A stretch of 64,000 nt of DNA from Rhizobium sp. GN54. GTDB lineage: Bacteria; Pseudomonadota; Alphaproteobacteria; Rhizobiales; Rhizobiaceae. The notes beneath the pieces are model-generated. The model saw only the letters and a program-made list of their open reading frames with translations, had not been told where the DNA came from and did not search any database. Shown here piece after piece: positions 1 through 8,831 of the stretch (its first letter is position 1; every line of letters begins with the position of its first letter). The stretch spans positions 124,001 to 188,000 of the forward strand of contig NZ_JAJNCZ010000007.1 of the NCBI RefSeq assembly GCF_021026345.1, read 5' to 3'. Position numbers and translations under genes: made by a program.

Positions 1-121
1 GGCCGGTCACACGGGGCAACGGCCATCCGTCGCCGGTGTCAGGCATCCTCGTGCGGAGACGGGATGGCACGATCGCACCTGCCGCCCGCCGCGTTTGTCC
101 GGCGAACCCGGTCTGCCGGGA

Positions 122-940
122 TCAGTTGGTGTGGTTGTCGTCGTTCTGGGCGAGCTTCTTCCAGGCATTCTGCTGGGAGAGCATGCCGCGAAGATAGGCG
201 ACGTTCGCCTGGGCCTGTTCGGCGCTGAGTTCCTGCATGGCAATCTGCTGCGCCTCGTCGAAACGGCCCTGCAGGCCGATCGCGAGCGCCAGGTTCTGCC
301 GGACGCTGGAATCGGCAGCCGGCTGCTGGGCTGCCGAGCGCAGGTAGGTCTCCGCGGTCTTCAGGTCGCGCACCAGGAGATAGGACATGCCGAGATTGGA
401 CAGGACCGACGGCTCATTCGGCTTCAGGTCGAGCGCCTCGCGGTAGCGACCGCGCGCTTCGGGGGCACGGCCGAGCTGGTCCAGGATCGCGCCTTCGGCC
501 GATTTCAGCCGCCAGTCGGGGCGGTCGGGCGTCTGCGCGCGCTGGATGGTGCCGAGCGCCTGTTCGAGCTGGCCGGCGGCCGCCTGCGACTTGCCGTAGG
601 CCGCCAGAACCTCGCGATCGGTCGGGTGGAAGATCGCCACCTGCTGCATGACGGCGAGTGCCTGGTCGTTGCGCCCGGTCATACGCAGAAGGTTCGCATA
701 GTTGAGGCCGGCCTGGCGGTCCTTGGGGTTCTTCTCATAGGCCTTGCCGACGCTCTCGGCGGCCCTTGCCAGTTCGCCGGCATTCATGTCCGTCACCGGC
801 TTGGAGTTCCGGGGTATGGAGCCGGTCGTTTCCCTGCTGGGTCCGGTGCTGCAGCCGGCAAGGGTCGCGGCCAGCAGGGCGGTCGCGGTCAGAAGAGCGA
901 ATTTTCGGCCAAACGGTTGTGCATGCGCGGAGCCAAGCAT
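122..940 (-). CDS. TadD-like tetratricopeptide-repeat lipoprotein
   Basis: A 272-residue protein with an N-terminal hydrophobic segment ending in the lipobox LAGC, so Cys30 is the likely lipidation site and the protein should sit in the envelope. The rest is helical TPR-type sequence, with repeats recognisable around NYANLLRMTGRNDQA, DQLGRAPEARGRY and NLALAIGLQGRFDEA. This matches the TadD family, lipoproteins that assist assembly of Tad/Flp pili. No other tad or cpa gene is visible in the window, so the pilus role rests on family resemblance; a general TPR lipoprotein is the alternative. It is transcribed divergently from the aminopeptidase gene. Confidence 0.8.
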   Translation of the reverse strand: MLGSAHAQPFGRKFALLTATALLAATLAGCSTGPSRETTGSIPRNSKPVTDMNAGELARAAESVGKAYEKNPKDRQAGLNYANLLRMTGRNDQALAVMQQVAIFHPTDREVLAAYGKSQAAAGQLEQALGTIQRAQTPDRPDWRLKSAEGAILDQLGRAPEARGRYREALDLKPNEPSVLSNLGMSYLLVRDLKTAETYLRSAAQQPAADSSVRQNLALAIGLQGRFDEAQQIAMQELSAEQAQANVAYLRGMLSQQNAWKKLAQNDDNHTN

Positions 941-1012
941 GTATGTTCCCCAGAACGTCTCTTGCGGCCAAATCGTCAGGAATCACGCCGCAACCCTCAC
1001 TCCAGCAATATT

Positions 1013-1028
1013 CTGTTAACCCTAACAG
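1013..1028. promoter_or_regulatory. Short inverted repeat in the TPR/aminopeptidase divergent region
   Basis: CTGTTA and TAACAG flank a 4-base spacer in the AT-richer centre of the 134-base divergent intergenic region (941-1074). The position suits an operator or promoter element, but the repeat is short and could be chance. Confidence 0.25.
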
Positions 1029-1074
1029 AGTGTTAATTCGCCGAATCCCGGACCGTACCGCAAAGGCTCTGCCC

Positions 1075-2466
1075 ATGGCCCCCTACCAGTTCATCGAACG
1101 CCCGTCCCCCTTCAACAGCCGCGGCGGCAAGACGCTTCCGATCTTCGCCATCACGCCTGCGCATATCGAGACCGGAACGATCGATCCCGTGGCGCTGGAC
1201 TGGGCGCGCAAGGCGGGTTTCAAGGCCGAGGCGGGCGCACTGCTTCTCGTGCCCACGGACGACGGCCATCTGGGCGGCGCCCTGTTCGGCCTCGGCAAGT
1301 CGCCCTCGGATACACCCTTCCTGGCCGGCAAGCTGGCGCGAACGCTGCCGGCCGGCGACTGGCACATCGAGACCGCGCCCCTGACCGCCAACCGGCTTTC
1401 CCTCGGCTACGGCCTCGGCAGCTATCGCTTCGAGCGCTACCGCCAGGCGACGAAGGATGCGCCGACGCTGATGATCCCGACGGATGCGGATGCGACGGAC
1501 ATCAAGCGCCAGCTTGCCGGCGTCTTCCTCGCACGCGACCTCATCAACACGCCGACCAACGACATGGGACCGGACGCGCTCGAAGACGTCTTCCGCGCGC
1601 TCGCCGAGCATTACAAGGCGAAGTTCACGGCGATCCGGGGCGACGATCTGCTGAAGGAGAACTTTCCGCTGATCCACACCGTGGGCCGCGCGTCCGCCGA
1701 GGCCCCGCGCCTGCTCGAACTGCGCTGGGGCAAGAAGGGGCACCGCAAGGTGACACTGGTCGGCAAGGGCGTCTGCTTCGACACCGGCGGCCTCGACATC
1801 AAGCCTGCCTCCTCCATGCTTTTGATGAAGAAGGACATGGGCGGCGCGGCGAACGTCATGGGCCTGGCGCTGATGATCATGGACGCCAAGCTGAAGATCG
1901 ACCTGCGGGTGCTCGTGCCGGTGGTCGAGAATTCGATCTCCGCCAATGCCTTCCGACCCGGCGACATCTACCGCAGCCGCAAGGGGCTGACCGTGCAGAT
2001 CGACAACACCGACGCCGAGGGCCGGCTGATCCTGGCCGACGCGCTGGCGCTGGCCGACGAGGAGGAGCCGGAGCTTTTGATCGACATGGCGACGCTGACA
2101 GGCGCGGCGCGGGTTGCGCTCGGACCCGACCTGCCGCCGTTCTTCACCGACGACGACGATCTCGCAAGCGCGCTCGACGATGCCAGCCTCTCGGTCGACG
2201 ACCCGCTCTGGCGGCTGCCGCTCTACATGGGCTACGACAAGGACATAACTGCCCGGATCGCCGACATCACGAACGCACCCGCAGGCGGCATGGCCGGTGC
2301 GATCACGGCCGCCCTGTTTCTCAAGCGCTTCGTGACGCGCACCCAAAGCTGGGTCCATTTCGACATCTACGGCTGGGCCCCGACCGAGCGGCCGCATTCG
2401 CCGGTCGGCGGCGAGGCCCAGGCGATCCGGGCGCTCTACCATCACCTGAAGTCGCTGGCGGGGTAG
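1075..2466 (+). CDS. Leucyl aminopeptidase family protein (M17)
   Basis: A 463-residue M17 metallo-aminopeptidase that removes N-terminal residues from peptides using a two-metal centre. The C-terminal catalytic domain carries the family signature NTDAEGRLILAD, and upstream KGVCFDTGGLDIKP supplies the conserved Lys and Asp metal ligands. The N-terminal domain is shorter and more divergent than in PepA (about 500 residues), so this is probably the second M17 paralogue usual in rhizobia. The start at MAPYQF is chosen because the frame upstream is antisense to the TPR gene start and shows no family similarity. The MarR and NlpC/P60 genes follow on the same strand. Confidence 0.92.
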   Translation: MAPYQFIERPSPFNSRGGKTLPIFAITPAHIETGTIDPVALDWARKAGFKAEAGALLLVPTDDGHLGGALFGLGKSPSDTPFLAGKLARTLPAGDWHIETAPLTANRLSLGYGLGSYRFERYRQATKDAPTLMIPTDADATDIKRQLAGVFLARDLINTPTNDMGPDALEDVFRALAEHYKAKFTAIRGDDLLKENFPLIHTVGRASAEAPRLLELRWGKKGHRKVTLVGKGVCFDTGGLDIKPASSMLLMKKDMGGAANVMGLALMIMDAKLKIDLRVLVPVVENSISANAFRPGDIYRSRKGLTVQIDNTDAEGRLILADALALADEEEPELLIDMATLTGAARVALGPDLPPFFTDDDDLASALDDASLSVDDPLWRLPLYMGYDKDITARIADITNAPAGGMAGAITAALFLKRFVTRTQSWVHFDIYGWAPTERPHSPVGGEAQAIRALYHHLKSLAG

Positions 2467-2499
2467 CCGCACAGCCGGGGCAAGATCAGGCCTATTCCC

Positions 2500-2907
2500 A
2501 TGACCGGAATGATACGGTACCGTAACGACGTCGTGCATATCCGACCGGAGACTGTCTTGCCCCTGGAACTCTCGGCCTCGCAGGCGCTCGGCCTCTGGCA
2601 TTCCGTATCGATGCAGCAGGTCAGGCTGGACGGGCGGGACCTCAGCCTGCGGCAACTGGCAATCCTTCTCGAGATCTACCTCGTGCCGCCGCCGCACACC
2701 GTCCGCGGCCTCGCCGCCAAGCTGGAGGTGACGAAGCCGGTCATCACCCGGGCGCTCGACACCATGGGGGCGCTCGGGCTCGTGACCCGCGAGCGCGACG
2801 AACGCGACCGGCGCAACGTCATCATCAAGCGCACCATCGACGGCGCCCTCTATCTGGAACGGCTCGGCGACCTGATCATCGGTCGCGGGCGGACCCTCTC
2901 TCAGTGA
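2500..2907 (+). CDS. MarR-family winged-helix regulator
   Basis: A 135-residue protein with a winged-helix domain. The segment VRGLAAKLEVTKPVITRALD fits the helix-turn-helix and recognition helix, and LGLVTRERDERDRRNVIIKR fits the beta-wing with the D-x-R pattern typical of MarR proteins. It starts 33 bases after the aminopeptidase stop and ends 7 bases before the NlpC/P60 start, so the three genes are probably co-transcribed. No strong ribosome-binding site decides between the ATG at 2500 and the one at 2509. The ligand and targets are unknown. Confidence 0.75.
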   Translation: MTGMIRYRNDVVHIRPETVLPLELSASQALGLWHSVSMQQVRLDGRDLSLRQLAILLEIYLVPPPHTVRGLAAKLEVTKPVITRALDTMGALGLVTRERDERDRRNVIIKRTIDGALYLERLGDLIIGRGRTLSQ

Positions 2908-2914
2908 GCCCCGC

Positions 2915-3769
2915 ATGAACACTCTGCCCGATCGCCGCCTGAACGCCTACCGGCCCGACCTCGCCGAAGAGGCGCTGCGCGGCCGCCTCGAAGCCCCGCG
3001 CTACACGGCCGGCACGCCGGCGACGGTCTCGGCCGCCGTTGCAGCGCTCCGGCCACGGCCGGACGCCGGTGCCGGGATCGACACCGAACTCCTCTACGGC
3101 GAGCGCCTGCGCGTGCTCGACCGGGCGGATGGCTGGGCCTGGGTCAAGGCGGACTTCGACGGCTACGTCGGATACCTGCCGGACGATGCCCTCCGCGAGG
3201 CCGGCCCCGACGCGACGCACGTCGTCGCGGTGCCCAGAACCTTTGCCTATGGCGGGGCGGACCTGAAGACGCCGGCAGCCTTTGCGCTCTCTCTCGGTAG
3301 CCGGCTAAACATCGTCGGCGAAGCCGAGACCCGCGGCACACGCTACCTGAAGCTCGACGGCGGGGAATTCGTGGTGGCGGCCCATTGCGCGCCTGCGGAC
3401 CGGGCGATCGGCGACGACTACGTCTCGATTGCCGTCCGCCTGCTGGAGACGCCCTATCTGTGGGGCGGACGGAGCGGCTTCGGGATCGACTGCTCGGGAC
3501 TGGTCCAGCTTGCGATGATGGTGACGGGACGCCGCGCTCCGCGCGACACCGACATGCAGGCATCCGGGCTCGGCACGCCGATCGACCGCGGCGATCTGCG
3601 GCGCGGCGACCTCGTGTTCTGGAAGGGGCACGTGGCGATCATGGAAGACGAAGAGACGGTCTTGCACGCCAACGGCAACACGATGAACGTGGCCCGCGAA
3701 GGCGTCGCCGCCGCCATCGAACGGATCGGCTGGCTCTACCAGCAGCCCACATGCTACCGCAGGCCCTGA
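2915..3769 (+). CDS. NlpC/P60 cysteine peptidase with SH3-like domain
   Basis: A 284-residue protein. The N-terminal half resembles bacterial SH3 domains (LYGERLRVLDRADGWAWVK, then GYVGYLPDDAL), which usually bind cell wall. The C-terminal half is an NlpC/P60 (C40) domain: the catalytic Cys lies in GIDCSGLVQ, the His in KGHVAIM, and a further polar residue in HANGN. Such enzymes cleave D-Glu/meso-DAP bonds of murein peptides. There is no evident signal peptide, so it may act on cytoplasmic muropeptides, which fits the nearby peptidase in the same apparent operon (my inference). Confidence 0.85.
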   Translation: MNTLPDRRLNAYRPDLAEEALRGRLEAPRYTAGTPATVSAAVAALRPRPDAGAGIDTELLYGERLRVLDRADGWAWVKADFDGYVGYLPDDALREAGPDATHVVAVPRTFAYGGADLKTPAAFALSLGSRLNIVGEAETRGTRYLKLDGGEFVVAAHCAPADRAIGDDYVSIAVRLLETPYLWGGRSGFGIDCSGLVQLAMMVTGRRAPRDTDMQASGLGTPIDRGDLRRGDLVFWKGHVAIMEDEETVLHANGNTMNVAREGVAAAIERIGWLYQQPTCYRRP

Positions 3770-3818
3770 GCGGTCCATTTCGCAGCCGTCACGCGGTCGA
3801 CATGGCCGGCCGTTGCGA

Positions 3819-4778
3819 TCAGTAGCCGGCGGCGCGGTCGACCACGTGCTCCGGCGGCTCGCCGTTCTCGATGCGGTCCATCTGGCGCTCGACATGGGCA
3901 AACAGCGCGCGGACGTCGGACGCGGCCGCCGCATGCGGCGTGACGAAGACCTTCTCATGGGTCCAGAGCGGGCTTTGAAGCGGCAGCGGCTCCGTCTCGA
4001 ACACATCGAGCGAGGCACCGGCAAGGACGCCGCCGGCGAGCGCTGCGAGAATGTCCGCCTCGACCTGGCTGCCGCCACGACCGGCATTGACGAAGACGGG
4101 GCCGCCGAGGGCGCCGTTGCGGCGAAGCCCCTTGAACAGTGAGGCGTTGAAGATGCCGGCGGTATCGGGCGTCATAGGCAGCAGGCCGACGAGGATATCC
4201 GTCCGCGCCAGAAAGGCATCGAGCCCTGCCGCATCGAAGGTCTCGACACCCTCTATCTCCTTCTTCCGGCGCGACCAGCCTATGACGTCGAAGCCCATGA
4301 CTTTCAGCTTCCTCGCCGCGTCCTGACCCAGCACGCCCATGCCCATGATGCCGACGGTCACCTCGGCCGCCTCGGGCTGGGCCAGTTCGTGCCACAGGTG
4401 CTTGCGGTTCTGCGCCTCGTAAGCCTTGAACTGGCGCAGATGCAGGAGGCACTGCATCACGATCCATTCGCTCATCCGGTTCGTCAGCGTCGGATCGACG
4501 AAGCGGACGACCGGGACATCGGGCAGGCCGGGCAAGGTCATGACGTGATCGACGCCGGCGCCGCCGGAAAAGACCACCTTGAGGTTCGTCGCCCGCGCGA
4601 ACAGATCGGCCGAGGGACGCCAGACGAGGGCATAGCCGGCGCCGGAGAGATCGAGGCTGCGATTGACGGGAAGCGCCAGGTCGATCACCTCCCGGCCGGC
4701 AAAGGCGCCCTTGAGGGCGGCCGCGATCTGCGCGCGGTCGAACTTCAGGTCGAGGACGAGGGGGCTTTTCTTTGGCAC
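3819..4778 (-). CDS. ghrA: Glyoxylate/hydroxypyruvate reductase, GhrA type
   Basis: A 319-residue D-2-hydroxyacid dehydrogenase that reduces glyoxylate or hydroxypyruvate with NAD(P)H. The Rossmann motif is GIMGMGVLG, followed by a WSRR segment suggesting NADPH preference. Catalytic residues are visible as Arg in NAGRGG, Glu in DVFETEPLP and His in VTPHAAA. The architecture matches GhrA rather than GyaR. The gene starts 13 bases after the yejF stop, so it may be read with the yej operon, although a metabolic link is not obvious. Confidence 0.88.
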   Translation of the reverse strand: MPKKSPLVLDLKFDRAQIAAALKGAFAGREVIDLALPVNRSLDLSGAGYALVWRPSADLFARATNLKVVFSGGAGVDHVMTLPGLPDVPVVRFVDPTLTNRMSEWIVMQCLLHLRQFKAYEAQNRKHLWHELAQPEAAEVTVGIMGMGVLGQDAARKLKVMGFDVIGWSRRKKEIEGVETFDAAGLDAFLARTDILVGLLPMTPDTAGIFNASLFKGLRRNGALGGPVFVNAGRGGSQVEADILAALAGGVLAGASLDVFETEPLPLQSPLWTHEKVFVTPHAAAASDVRALFAHVERQMDRIENGEPPEHVVDRAAGY

Positions 4779-4791
4779 GGTGCGCTCCCTG

Positions 4792-6447
4792 CTATTGGCG
4801 GATGACGTCGGACTTCACTGCCGCCAGGTCGAAGGCGGCAGCCATCAGCGCCTTGGTGTAAGGCATTTCCGGCGCCTCGATGATGCGCTCTGCCGGCCCC
4901 TTCTCCACCACCTTGCCGGCGCGCATGACGATGATCTCGTTTGCGAGCGCACGGACGACCTTGAGGTCGTGGCTGATGAAGAGATAGGCGAGGTTGTGCC
5001 GCGCCTGCAGGTCGCGGAGCAGGTCGACCACCTGCGCCTGCACGCTCATATCGAGCGCCGAGGTCGGCTCATCCAGCATGACGAATTCGGGCTTCAGCAC
5101 CATGGCGCGGGCGATGGCGATACGCTGGCGCTGGCCGCCGGAGAATTCATGCGGGTAGCGCCAGCGGGTGGCCGCGTCGAGGCCGGTCTCTTCGAGCGCG
5201 GCGGCGACCCGGCGGTCGCGCTCGTCGGCCGAGAGCGCCGGCTCGTGGACCGCAAGCCCTTCGCCGACGATGTCTGCGACCGACATGCGCGGCGACAGCG
5301 AGCCGTAGGGATCCTGGAACACGATCTGCATGCGGTTCCTGAGCGGCCGCATCTCCTGGAAGGAGTAGCCGGCAATGTCCTTGCCGATGAAAGCGATCCT
5401 GCCTTTTGAGGCGATCAGCCGCGTCAGCGCCAGGCCCAGCGTCGTCTTGCCCGAGCCGGATTCGCCAACGACGCCCAGCGTCTGGCCGGCGCGGAGCCTG
5501 AGGTCGATGCCGTCGACGGCCTTCACGTGGTCGACGACCTTGCGCATGAAGCCGGCCTTGATCGGAAACCAGACCCGGACGTCGTCCGCTTCCATGATCA
5601 CCGGACGGGTGTCGTCCGCCGGCAGGGGCCGCCCGCGCGGCTCGGAGGCGAGCAGGTGGCGGGTGTATTCGTGCTGCGGATCGGTGAAGATCGCCTCGAC
5701 GGGACCGCTCTCGACGATCTTGCCCTTGGTCATCACGCAGACCCGGTCGGCGAACTTGCGTACGATACCGAGGTCGTGGGTGATGAACAGCATGGACATG
5801 CCGTGCTCGTCCTTCAGCTTCTTCAGAAGCTCGAGGATCTGCGCCTGCACGGTGACGTCGAGCGCGGTCGTCGGCTCGTCGGCGATCAGGAGTTCGGGCC
5901 GGTTGGCCAGCGCCATCGCGATCATTACGCGCTGGCGCTGCCCGCCGGACAGTTCGTGCGGATAGGCGGCCAGGCGCTTCTCCGGCTCGCGGATGCCGAC
6001 CTGGTTCAAGAGTTCGAGCGTCCGCTCCCGCGCGGCCGGACCCTTGATGTTCTGATGCAGCTCGAGGATTTCGCCGATCTGCCGCTCGATCGAATGGAGC
6101 GGGTTGAGCGAGGTCATCGGCTCCTGGAAGATCATGGTGATATCGTTGCCGCGCACCTGGCGCAGTTCGGCCTCCGGGGCCTTCATCAGGTCGCGCCCGT
6201 TGAAGTGCACCGCGCCGGAGGGATGGCTTGCGGCCGGATAAGGCAGGAGCCTGAGCACGGAATTCGCCGTCACCGACTTGCCGGATCCGGATTCGCCCAC
6301 GAGCGCCACCACCTCGCCGCGGCCGATCTCGAAGGACACGTGATCGACGGCGATCGACGTCTTGCCGCCCTGGTGGAAGGCGACCGACAGGTCTTCCACC
6401 TTGAGGATCGGTCCGGCTTTCCGGTCGTTGGCCGTCTGGTCTTGCAT
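4792..6447 (-). CDS. yejF: YejF, duplicated ATPase of the peptide ABC importer
   Basis: A 551-residue protein with two complete ABC ATPase domains. Domain 1 has [16 protein letters not shown] and a Walker B ending [12 protein letters not shown]; domain 2 has [17 protein letters not shown] and [12 protein letters not shown]. This double architecture is the YejF/GsiA type and powers uptake through YejB and YejE. The ATG at 6447 is preferred; an in-frame GTG at 6459 would overlap the yejE stop by four bases and is a plausible alternative. It is the fourth gene in yejA-B-E-F order. Confidence 0.93.
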   Translation of the reverse strand: MQDQTANDRKAGPILKVEDLSVAFHQGGKTSIAVDHVSFEIGRGEVVALVGESGSGKSVTANSVLRLLPYPAASHPSGAVHFNGRDLMKAPEAELRQVRGNDITMIFQEPMTSLNPLHSIERQIGEILELHQNIKGPAARERTLELLNQVGIREPEKRLAAYPHELSGGQRQRVMIAMALANRPELLIADEPTTALDVTVQAQILELLKKLKDEHGMSMLFITHDLGIVRKFADRVCVMTKGKIVESGPVEAIFTDPQHEYTRHLLASEPRGRPLPADDTRPVIMEADDVRVWFPIKAGFMRKVVDHVKAVDGIDLRLRAGQTLGVVGESGSGKTTLGLALTRLIASKGRIAFIGKDIAGYSFQEMRPLRNRMQIVFQDPYGSLSPRMSVADIVGEGLAVHEPALSADERDRRVAAALEETGLDAATRWRYPHEFSGGQRQRIAIARAMVLKPEFVMLDEPTSALDMSVQAQVVDLLRDLQARHNLAYLFISHDLKVVRALANEIIVMRAGKVVEKGPAERIIEAPEMPYTKALMAAAFDLAAVKSDVIRQ

Positions 6448-6455
6448 CACAGCGC

Positions 6456-7601
6456 TCACCGGAAGGTCTTCCTCGGGTCGAAGGCGTCGCGGGTGGCCTC
6501 GCCGACGAAGATCAGCAGGGACAGCATCAGCGACATGATGACGAAGGCGGTGATCCCGAGCCACGGCGCCTGCAGGTTCTGCTTGCCCTGGGCGATCAGT
6601 TCCCCCAGAGAGGGCGAACCGGGCGGCATGCCGAAGCCGAGGAAGTCGAGCGACGTCAGGGTCGTGATCGAGCCGGACAGGATGAAGGGCAGGAAGGTCA
6701 GCGTCGCCACCATGGCGTTGGGCAGCAGGTGGCGGACCATGATCGTGCCGTTGCCGACACCCAGCGCGCGGGCGGCCCGCACGTATTCGAAGTTGCGCGC
6801 GCGCAGGAACTCGGCGCGCACCACACCGACGAAGCCGACCCAGGAGAACAGGAGCATGATCGACAAGAGGATCCAGAAGCCCGGCGGCAGAATCGCGGAA
6901 ATGATGAGAAGAATGTAGAGCACCGGCATCGACGACCAGATCTCGATGAAACGCTGCATCAAAAGATCGGTCCAGCCGCCGAAATAGCCCTGCACGGCGC
7001 CCGCCGAGACGCCGACGATGGCGGACGCGATCGTCAGCGCCAGGCCGAACAGCACCGAGATGCGGAAGCCATAGATGACGCGGGCGAGCACGTCGCGCGC
7101 CTGGTCGTCGGTGCCGAGCCAGTTGAAATTGCCGAGGATGCAGCCGGGATCGTCCTGCCCCAGCGGATAGCCCGAGCAGCGCTCCTCCTGGCTCATCAGC
7201 CAGAACGGCTTCGTCGGCGCGGAATGGGGGATGTTCGAATTGACGGTGCGATAGGAGTAACGGATCGGCGGCCAGATCATCCAGCCGTTGGCCTCGATCT
7301 CGTCGCGGATGAAATCGGACTTGTAGTCGGTCTCGGCGAGGAAGCCGCCGAACTTCTCCTCCGGATAGTTCACCAGCACCGGAAACAGGATCTCGCCCTT
7401 GTAGGAGGCGATCACCGGGCGGTCGTTGGCGACGAACTCGGCGCAGAGACTGAGGCCGAACAGCACGAGGAAGAGCCAGAGCGACCAGTATCCGCGGCGG
7501 TTCGCCTTGAAATTCTCCCAGCGCCTTTGATTGGTCGGCGAGAGAAAGCCCTTCGGCGGAGCACCGTCGGGAAGCGCGCGGGCGTCGGGAAGAACGGTCA
7601 T
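6456..7601 (-). CDS. yejE: YejE, permease of the peptide ABC importer
   Basis: A 381-residue inner-membrane permease. After a cytoplasmic N-terminus there is one membrane segment (YWSLWLFLVLFGLSLCAEF), a long periplasmic loop, then the BPD_transp_1 core with the coupling motif around EFLRARNFEYVRAARALGVG. The long loop after the first segment is typical of YejE and DppC-like subunits. Its ATG overlaps the yejB stop (ATGA), indicating translational coupling. Confidence 0.93.
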   Translation of the reverse strand: MTVLPDARALPDGAPPKGFLSPTNQRRWENFKANRRGYWSLWLFLVLFGLSLCAEFVANDRPVIASYKGEILFPVLVNYPEEKFGGFLAETDYKSDFIRDEIEANGWMIWPPIRYSYRTVNSNIPHSAPTKPFWLMSQEERCSGYPLGQDDPGCILGNFNWLGTDDQARDVLARVIYGFRISVLFGLALTIASAIVGVSAGAVQGYFGGWTDLLMQRFIEIWSSMPVLYILLIISAILPPGFWILLSIMLLFSWVGFVGVVRAEFLRARNFEYVRAARALGVGNGTIMVRHLLPNAMVATLTFLPFILSGSITTLTSLDFLGFGMPPGSPSLGELIAQGKQNLQAPWLGITAFVIMSLMLSLLIFVGEATRDAFDPRKTFR

Positions 7602-8680
7602 CAGACGTCCCTCCGCTCGAAATCGATGCGCGGATCGACCCAGGTGTAGATCAGGTCCGAGATCAGGCTGACGACCAGGCCCATCAGCGAGAAGATGTAG
7701 AGGGTGGCGAAAACGATCGGATAGTCGCGGCGGACGATGGCGTCGTAGCCGAGCCGGCCCAGGCCATCGAGCGAGAAGATGTATTCGATCAGCAGCGAGC
7801 CGGTGAAGAAGGCCGAGATGAAGGCGCCCGGGAAGCCGGCGATGATGATCAGCATGGCGTTGCGGAACACGTGGCCGTAGAGCACCTGCCGCTCCGTCAG
7901 GCCCTTGGCGCGGGCGGTGACCACGTACTGCTTCTTGATCTCGTCGATGAAGGAGTTCTTCGTCAAAAGCGTCGTCGTGGCGAAGGCCGACAGCAGCAGC
8001 GTGATCAGCGGCAGCGTCATGTGCCAGAGATAGTCGAGCGGCTTCTGCCACCAGGGAAGCTGCCAGAAATCGTCGGAGACGATGCCGCGCAGAGGGAACC
8101 AGTCGAAGAACGAGCCGCCGGCGAAGACGACGATCAGAAGGATGCCGAACAGGAAGCTCGGCACGGCATAGCCGACGACGATGATGGCGGAGGTCCACAT
8201 GTCGAAGGGCGAGCCGTCGGAGACCGCCTTCTTGATGCCGAGCGGGATCGAGATCGCATAGGAGAGGATCAGGATCCACACGCCGAGCGATATCGACACC
8301 GGCATCTTTTCGACGATGAGGTCGACCACCGAGGTATTGCGGAAGAAGCTCTCGCCGAAATCGAAGCGGATGTAGTTGCCCATCATCGACAGGAAGCGCT
8401 CGAGCGGCGGCTTGTCGAAGCCGAACTGCTGTTCGAGCTTGGCGATGAACTCGGGATCGAGGCCGCGCGCGCCGCGATAGCCGGAGGCATCCTGGGAGAA
8501 GTCCTGCAGCATGTCGCCGCCGCCGGAAAGCCGGTCGCCGCCGCCCTGGCTGGTCAGGTCGGAGATCACCTGCTCGACCGGCCCGCCCGGGGCGAACTGG
8601 ACGACGATGAAGGAGATCGCCATGATGCCCACGATCGTCGGGATCATCAGCAGCAGGCGCCTGAGGATATAGGCACCCAT
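7601..8680 (-). CDS. yejB: YejB, permease of the peptide ABC importer
   Basis: A 359-residue permease beginning MGAYILRRLLLMIPTIVGI, the typical DppB/YejB first segment. A periplasmic insert with VEQVISDL and a Gly-rich stretch is followed by the transmembrane core and the EAA-like coupling region KQYVVTARAKGLTERQVLYG. Its length is near that of E. coli YejB (364). It is separated from yejA by 151 bases containing a strong stem-loop and overlaps yejE by four bases. Confidence 0.94.
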   Translation of the reverse strand: MGAYILRRLLLMIPTIVGIMAISFIVVQFAPGGPVEQVISDLTSQGGGDRLSGGGDMLQDFSQDASGYRGARGLDPEFIAKLEQQFGFDKPPLERFLSMMGNYIRFDFGESFFRNTSVVDLIVEKMPVSISLGVWILILSYAISIPLGIKKAVSDGSPFDMWTSAIIVVGYAVPSFLFGILLIVVFAGGSFFDWFPLRGIVSDDFWQLPWWQKPLDYLWHMTLPLITLLLSAFATTTLLTKNSFIDEIKKQYVVTARAKGLTERQVLYGHVFRNAMLIIIAGFPGAFISAFFTGSLLIEYIFSLDGLGRLGYDAIVRRDYPIVFATLYIFSLMGLVVSLISDLIYTWVDPRIDFERRDV

Positions 8681-8800
8681 CAGCCCTGCCTCCGCTCGCC
8701 TGCGGATGCCATGCCGCGCCCTATCGCCCTGTCAGCTGTCAAAACCGCCCAATCCCCGATTCTCGCCCCGCTGTCAGCGGTGATTCGTATTTCCCGTCAT

Positions 8801-8822
8801 TTGGGGCGCCGGGGCGCCCCAA
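8801..8822 (-). promoter_or_regulatory. Stem-loop between yejA and yejB
   Basis: A perfect palindrome: nine bases starting TTGGGGCGC, a 4-base loop, then GCGCCCCAA. On the minus strand it lies just downstream of the yejA stop and is not followed by a T run. Stem-loops placed after the binding-protein gene often protect that part of the mRNA or attenuate read-through so that the binding protein is made in excess. I infer the same here. Confidence 0.6.
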
Positions 8823-8831
8823 TGCAAGCGC

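Noticed and set aside
107-120. Small hairpin (CCCGG-TCTG-CCGGG) after the TPR lipoprotein gene
   Set aside because: A 5-base-pair stem with hardly any T tail is too weak to call a terminator.
1033-2922. Long open frame antisense to the aminopeptidase and MarR genes
   Set aside because: High GC leaves few stops on the opposite strand; the sequence is His/Arg-rich without domains and covers well-supported genes.
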